From JAWXBM01 sp034440115 (GTDB lineage: Bacteria; Pseudomonadota; Gammaproteobacteria; Xanthomonadales; SZUA-36), in the NCBI GenBank assembly GCA_034440115.1, contig JAWXBM010000175.1, positions 1 through 26,025 of the forward strand: a DNA stretch of 26,025 nt, given 5' to 3'. Below, piece by piece: positions 22,310 through 26,025 of the stretch (position 1 is its first letter; each line of letters starts with the position of its first letter). The position numbers were made by a program, and so were the translations under genes. The notes below the pieces were generated by a model, which saw only the letters and a list, made by a program, of their open reading frames with translations, made no database searches and was not told where the DNA came from.

Positions 22310-24054
22310 CGCTGGCGCTGACAGGGCATGGTGTTTCGCGTGGCATTGCAATAGGCCAGGCGCATCTTGCTGAGCGCAATGAGCTGGAAATCGGCGAGTA
22401 TCGCATTCTGGCCAACAATGTCGATGCCGAAGTCAGCCGTCTGCGCGACGCCTTGCGTACTGCCCGGGAGCAATTGGAACTGCTGTCCGACAGGGTAACC
22501 CGCAGCGCTGGAACGGCAGCCAGTGAAATGATCCAGACCCATATCCTGATGCTGACAGACTCTTCCATCGGCGATGCAGCCGAGCAGCGCATACGCGATG
22601 AATTGTGTAACGCGGAATGGGCTTTGCAATCCCAGTTGGAAACCATCCTGGCGGAATTTCGCCACATGGAAGACGAGTACATTCGCTCGCGTGGTGAGGA
22701 CGTAGCCCAGGTCATACGCATGGTCCAAACCGAGCTGAGCAAGGCAGGCACTGATCGCTCCTTCGACAGCATTCCGGATCGCCTGGCCGATACCCTGGTG
22801 GTGACTACCGAGCTCACTCCGGGTGAACTGGCACTGTTACATGAGCGCGGCGTGGCCGGTATCGTGACCGAACACGGCAGCCCATACAGCCATGCCGCCA
22901 TCCTCGCCAGCAGCCTGGGCATACCGGCCGTGTTTGGCGTGCGGCTGGCGCACAGCCTGCTCACCGAAGGTGAAACCTTGATACTGGACGGCCGTCTCGG
23001 TGTGGTCTATGCCGACCCGGACGATGCCTTCATCGAGCACTATCACGAGATCGAGCGCAGCACTTCGCGTTTTCGCAAATCGCTGGATGAAATACGCCGC
23101 AAACCGGCCCTGACCCTGGATGGCGAAGCCATATTGTTGCAGGCCAATGCCGAACGGGAAGACGAAATCCGCCTGGCCGCTGAGCTGGACTCGGATGGCG
23201 TGGGCCTGTATCGCACCGAGTTCCTGTTCATGCGCGGTGCAGCGCCGGATGAAGCAACCCAACTGCAGGAATACCTGGTTGCCATTGCAGCACTGGCTGG
23301 AAAACCGCTGACCATACGCACCTTGGACCTGGGTGCAGACAAGACCTCAGAGGCGCTGGATTTCAGTTTGCTACGCAGTTCCATGAACCCGGCCCTGGGT
23401 TTACGGGCGATACGCTTGTGCCTGCGTGACACCGACCTGTTCAAGACCCAACTGCGCGCCATTCTGCGTGCCAGCGCCGCCGGCAAAGTTCGTTGCCTGG
23501 TGCCCATGCTGACCAGTGTGCACGAAGTACGCATGGTCAAGACCCTGCTGGATGAAGCCCGCGCTGAGTTACAGATTCGCGGCCAGGCTTATGACCCCTT
23601 GATGCAACTGGGTGGCATGATTGAAGTGCCGGCCGCGGCGCTGGCGATTGAAGACCTGGGCTACCACCTGGATTTCCTTTCCATCGGCACCAATGATTTG
23701 CTGCAATACGCCCTGGCGGCCGACCGGGTGGATGAGCAGGTGGCGCACCTCTACGACCCATTGCATCCCGGCGTGGTGCGCCTGCTGCACTACATGTTTG
23801 CTGCCTGTACCGAAACACGCATGCCGGTCACCGTCTGCGGTGAACTGGCTGGCGACCGGCGTTATACCCGCTTGTTACTGGCGCTGGGACTGCGTTCTTT
23901 CAGCATGCATCCGGGCCGCTTGCTGGAAGTGAAACAGGTGATTCTGGAAACCCATGCCAATCGTGCGGCGGCGGCGCTGGCACACTGGTTGAATCTTGGT
24001 GCGCAGCGGCAGGATGTTTCCCTGCTGCGTTTGCTGGACCAGTCACAGAAATAA
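22306..24054 (+). CDS. ptsI: Phosphoenolpyruvate-protein phosphotransferase (enzyme I)
   Basis: Starts the PTS chain by taking phosphate from PEP and passing it to HPr. The protein has 582 aa with no N-terminal GAF domain, so it is EI rather than the PtsP type. The N-terminal HPr-binding/phosphohistidine domain spans about 1-230, with active His196 in GSPYSHAAILASSLGIPAVFG. The PEP-binding barrel follows: GVGLYRTEFLFMR, LTIRTLDLGADK, NPALGLRAIRLCL, MIEVPAAAL and FLSIGTNDLLQYALAADR. The catalytic Cys lies in VCGELAGD. The motif before the His differs from the common GGxTSH (Ser for the second Gly, Tyr for Thr), but all catalytic residues remain. The start ATG at 22306 has a weak ribosome site. 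Confidence 0.96.
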   Translation: MTLALTGHGVSRGIAIGQAHLAERNELEIGEYRILANNVDAEVSRLRDALRTAREQLELLSDRVTRSAGTAASEMIQTHILMLTDSSIGDAAEQRIRDELCNAEWALQSQLETILAEFRHMEDEYIRSRGEDVAQVIRMVQTELSKAGTDRSFDSIPDRLADTLVVTTELTPGELALLHERGVAGIVTEHGSPYSHAAILASSLGIPAVFGVRLAHSLLTEGETLILDGRLGVVYADPDDAFIEHYHEIERSTSRFRKSLDEIRRKPALTLDGEAILLQANAEREDEIRLAAELDSDGVGLYRTEFLFMRGAAPDEATQLQEYLVAIAALAGKPLTIRTLDLGADKTSEALDFSLLRSSMNPALGLRAIRLCLRDTDLFKTQLRAILRASAAGKVRCLVPMLTSVHEVRMVKTLLDEARAELQIRGQAYDPLMQLGGMIEVPAAALAIEDLGYHLDFLSIGTNDLLQYALAADRVDEQVAHLYDPLHPGVVRLLHYMFAACTETRMPVTVCGELAGDRRYTRLLLALGLRSFSMHPGRLLEVKQVILETHANRAAAALAHWLNLGAQRQDVSLLRLLDQSQK

Positions 24055-24070
24055 TTTTCAGGAGTACCGC

Positions 24071-25438
24071 ATGGCCGAGCAACTTCAGCAGGAGAAAACA
24101 GCGCGTCAGTTGCAACGCTTGTCCGAAGCGCTGGATTCCGGCGTTAAATATCGCGCCAGCCGCATGCTGAGCGGTTTGTCGGCCGCAGAGATCGGTGACT
24201 TGCTGGAATCCATGCCGCTGGCCAAACGCCTGGCCCTATGGGAACTGGTCGATCCGGAGCAGGACGGTGACGTCCTGGTCGAGGTTAACGACGAAGTCCG
24301 TGCCAGCCTGATCCGTGACATGACCCAGGAAGAGCTGATCGCGGCCGTTGATGAGCTGGACCTGGATGACCTGGCGGATATTTTCGACGATTTGCCTGAG
24401 GCGGTAACCAGCCGCGTGCTGCAGAGTATGGACCGGCAGGACCGCGAACGGCTGAATCGGGTGCTGTCTTACCCGGAAGATTCGGCCGGCGGACTGATGG
24501 ACCCGGATGCGCTGACCATTCGTTCGGATGTAACCCTGGAAGTGGTATTGCGCTATTTGCGCACTCGCGGCGAGTTGCCGGAAGTGATTGACATCCTGTT
24601 CGTGGTGGATCGAAACGGCCGCTACATGGGCGGCTTACGGTTGGCAGATTTGCTCACCAGCGACCCGCAGTCAACCGTTGCCAGCCTGATGAACCTGGAG
24701 CTGCGCACCATTCCGGTAGATATGCCGGCCAGCCAGGTGGCGATTGAATTCGAACATCATGACCTGATTACCGCCCCGGTGGTCGACGAGTCCGGCCTGG
24801 TGCTCGGCACAGTCACCATCGATGACGTGGTCGATGTGATTCGTGATGAAGCCGAACATTCAGTTCTGACCCGGGCTGGCCTGGACGAAGAACATGATAT
24901 GTTTGCGCCGGTGACGCAATCGGCCCGCCAGCGCTGGGTATGGCTGGGGGTTAACCTGATTACGGCACTGATGGCTGCCGGTGTGTTGTACATGTTCGAA
25001 CCCACACTGGACCAGATCGTAGCCACCGCAGTGTTGTTTCCCATCGTTATGAGCATGGGCGGTATCGCTGGCACACAAACGCTGACCCTGATGGTACGCG
25101 GCATGGCCACCGGCCAGATCAGCGAGGCCAATACCCCGGCTTTGTTGCGCAAAGAGCTGGCCGTTGGCCTGCTGAATGGTCTGGTGTTTTCGGTGGTTGT
25201 GGGTGCTGTTGCAATAGTGTGGTATGGCCAACTCAAGCTGGGGCTGGTCATCGGCGTAGCGATCCTGATCAACCTGCTGGCCGGTGCGCTGGCCGGTGTA
25301 TTGATACCCGGCATATTAAAACGCATGTCCATAGACCCGGCCCTGGCCGGCGGAGTGGTGCTGACCACGGTGACCGACGTGATCGGCATCATGGCTTTTG
25401 TGGGTCTGGCTTCGCTGTTGTTGCTGCAAGGCGCGTGA
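24071..25438 (+). CDS. mgtE: Magnesium transporter MgtE
   Basis: Magnesium channel of the inner membrane, 455 aa. Domains in order: the N-terminal helical superhelix domain (about 1-130, with ELDLDDLADIFDDLPEAV), two CBS domains (about 135-255, starting near EDSAGGLMDPDALTI), a connecting helix, and five membrane helices from about residue 285. The pore-lining Asp436 lies in LTTVTDVIGIMAFVGLA, matching the conserved TTVTD motif. GGAG sits 6 bases before the ATG. Only 16 bases separate it from ptsI, so it is co-transcribed and there is no room for a magnesium riboswitch in front of it. Confidence 0.97.
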   Translation: MAEQLQQEKTARQLQRLSEALDSGVKYRASRMLSGLSAAEIGDLLESMPLAKRLALWELVDPEQDGDVLVEVNDEVRASLIRDMTQEELIAAVDELDLDDLADIFDDLPEAVTSRVLQSMDRQDRERLNRVLSYPEDSAGGLMDPDALTIRSDVTLEVVLRYLRTRGELPEVIDILFVVDRNGRYMGGLRLADLLTSDPQSTVASLMNLELRTIPVDMPASQVAIEFEHHDLITAPVVDESGLVLGTVTIDDVVDVIRDEAEHSVLTRAGLDEEHDMFAPVTQSARQRWVWLGVNLITALMAAGVLYMFEPTLDQIVATAVLFPIVMSMGGIAGTQTLTLMVRGMATGQISEANTPALLRKELAVGLLNGLVFSVVVGAVAIVWYGQLKLGLVIGVAILINLLAGALAGVLIPGILKRMSIDPALAGGVVLTTVTDVIGIMAFVGLASLLLLQGA

Positions 25439-25448
25439 GTAGTTCGTC

Positions 25449-26025
25449 ATGAGCCTGATAATGCATATCCTGCAGGAGCCCTTGCAGATCGATAACGCTG
25501 TGTTCAGCGGCAATGACCTGCGTACCCGGCAACTGGACCAGGCTATCAGGCTTGGTGGTCACCGCATCAGCCACGCTTTTTTGCGCAAGCCGGGTATGGC
25601 GGGCAACACCAACAGCTTTGCCAATCGCGATGAATTGCAGGGCCTGATCCTGCGCCACAAACCCGATGTCATCCTGGTGGCTTATTGGGAATTGCTGGCG
25701 CTGTTGCCGTTTGAATTAACTCAGTCGGTGGTGTTGGATTTTGTAGCGCCGCGTCCGCTGGAAGAATTGTTTGAGCAACCGCAGGCCGTGCAAGCCAATA
25801 TGGCGCGTTTGCGCAATGCTCTGCAACGTTGTGATCTGGTGTTGTGTGGCAATGAAAAGCAGGCCGACCTGCTGATACCCCTGTTGCTTGAAGCGGGCCA
25901 TGATCTGCGCAGCGGATTGCCGCTGCGGATTGTTCCATTGGGTGCCGACGTTGCCGAACCAGCCGCCAGCGAGCCCGGCCCCGAAGGCGCCACGCTGGTG
26001 ATGGGTGGTGTTACCTGGCCGTGGC
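25449..26025 (+). CDS. Glycosyltransferase-like protein, cut by the window end
   Basis: A frame opens at ATG 25449 and runs to the last base without a stop (192 codons seen). The sequence resembles the N-terminal half of a GT-B-fold glycosyltransferase. It includes LQGLILRHKPDVILVAYWEL, VVLDFVAPRPLEEL (similar to the VxDxxxP region of group 1 enzymes), then RCDLVLCGNEKQADLLIPLL and PLRIVPLGAD. Codon use looks like its neighbours. It follows mgtE by 10 bases, with only a GTGAG-type ribosome site. The start could also be the Met at codon 5. The donor and acceptor cannot be inferred; surface polysaccharide synthesis is a guess. Confidence 0.7.
   Translation, partial: MSLIMHILQEPLQIDNAVFSGNDLRTRQLDQAIRLGGHRISHAFLRKPGMAGNTNSFANRDELQGLILRHKPDVILVAYWELLALLPFELTQSVVLDFVAPRPLEELFEQPQAVQANMARLRNALQRCDLVLCGNEKQADLLIPLLLEAGHDLRSGLPLRIVPLGADVAEPAASEPGPEGATLVMGGVTWPW

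Noticed and set aside
24055..24070. Magnesium riboswitch in front of mgtE
   Set aside because: Only 16 bases separate ptsI and mgtE, too short for any riboswitch.

Overview
This window reads as a continuous, densely coded piece of chromosome from a gammaproteobacterium of about 55% G+C by eye. No plasmid, phage or transposon genes are visible. The evidence is conserved gene order: hda, perM, a CDP-alcohol phosphatidyltransferase and a DUF2066 gene diverging from purM-purN-DUF3108, as around the Pseudomonas purMN locus; ibaG-murA; and the yrbG-kdsD-kdsC-lptC-lptA-lptB-rpoN-hpf-ptsN block. HprK, a mannose-type EIIA, HPr, EI and mgtE downstream of ptsN resemble the Xanthomonas/Legionella/betaproteobacterial layout rather than the enteric or Pseudomonas one. 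I cannot name the genus.

Layout. 1-1430: end of a transhydrogenase operon (pntB). 1494-3391: a monocistronic gene for an unrecognised 594-aa lipoprotein, with its own sigma-70-like promoter and intrinsic terminator. 3450-3546: a long imperfect inverted repeat. 3592-8120, minus strand: a leader-like small ORF, DUF2066, a CDP-alcohol phosphatidyltransferase, perM, hda, a paired REP/BIME element and a short-form AMP nucleosidase. 8255-10783, plus: purM, purN and DUF3108, overlapping or coupled, with non-ATG starts. 10809-12312, minus: ibaG and murA. 12485-26025, plus: calcium/cation exchanger, Kdo synthesis (kdsD, kdsC), LPS export (lptC, lptA, lptB), sigma-54, hibernation factor, EIIA-Ntr, HPr kinase, RapZ, EIIA-Man-like protein, HPr, EI, MgtE, and a glycosyltransferase cut by the window edge.

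How the genes work together. The right half joins envelope building (Kdo supply plus Lpt transport) to a regulatory phosphotransferase chain. EI and HPr can phosphorylate two EIIA proteins, HprK can phosphorylate HPr at Ser46, and no sugar permease is visible. The left half holds purine synthesis, AMP breakdown, replication control (Hda) and membrane lipid genes.

Most genes are housekeeping and intact; I see no new defence or mobile system. The less ordinary material is small-scale. Three very short upstream ORFs end in ATGA overlaps with the next gene (DUF2066, ptsH, ptsI). In-frame 12- or 18-bp tandem repeats sit at the ends of the lipid-synthase, kdsC and lptA genes. The hda stop codon lies inside a REP element. 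The mla genes are absent from between ibaG and yrbG, and the lipoprotein has no recognised family.
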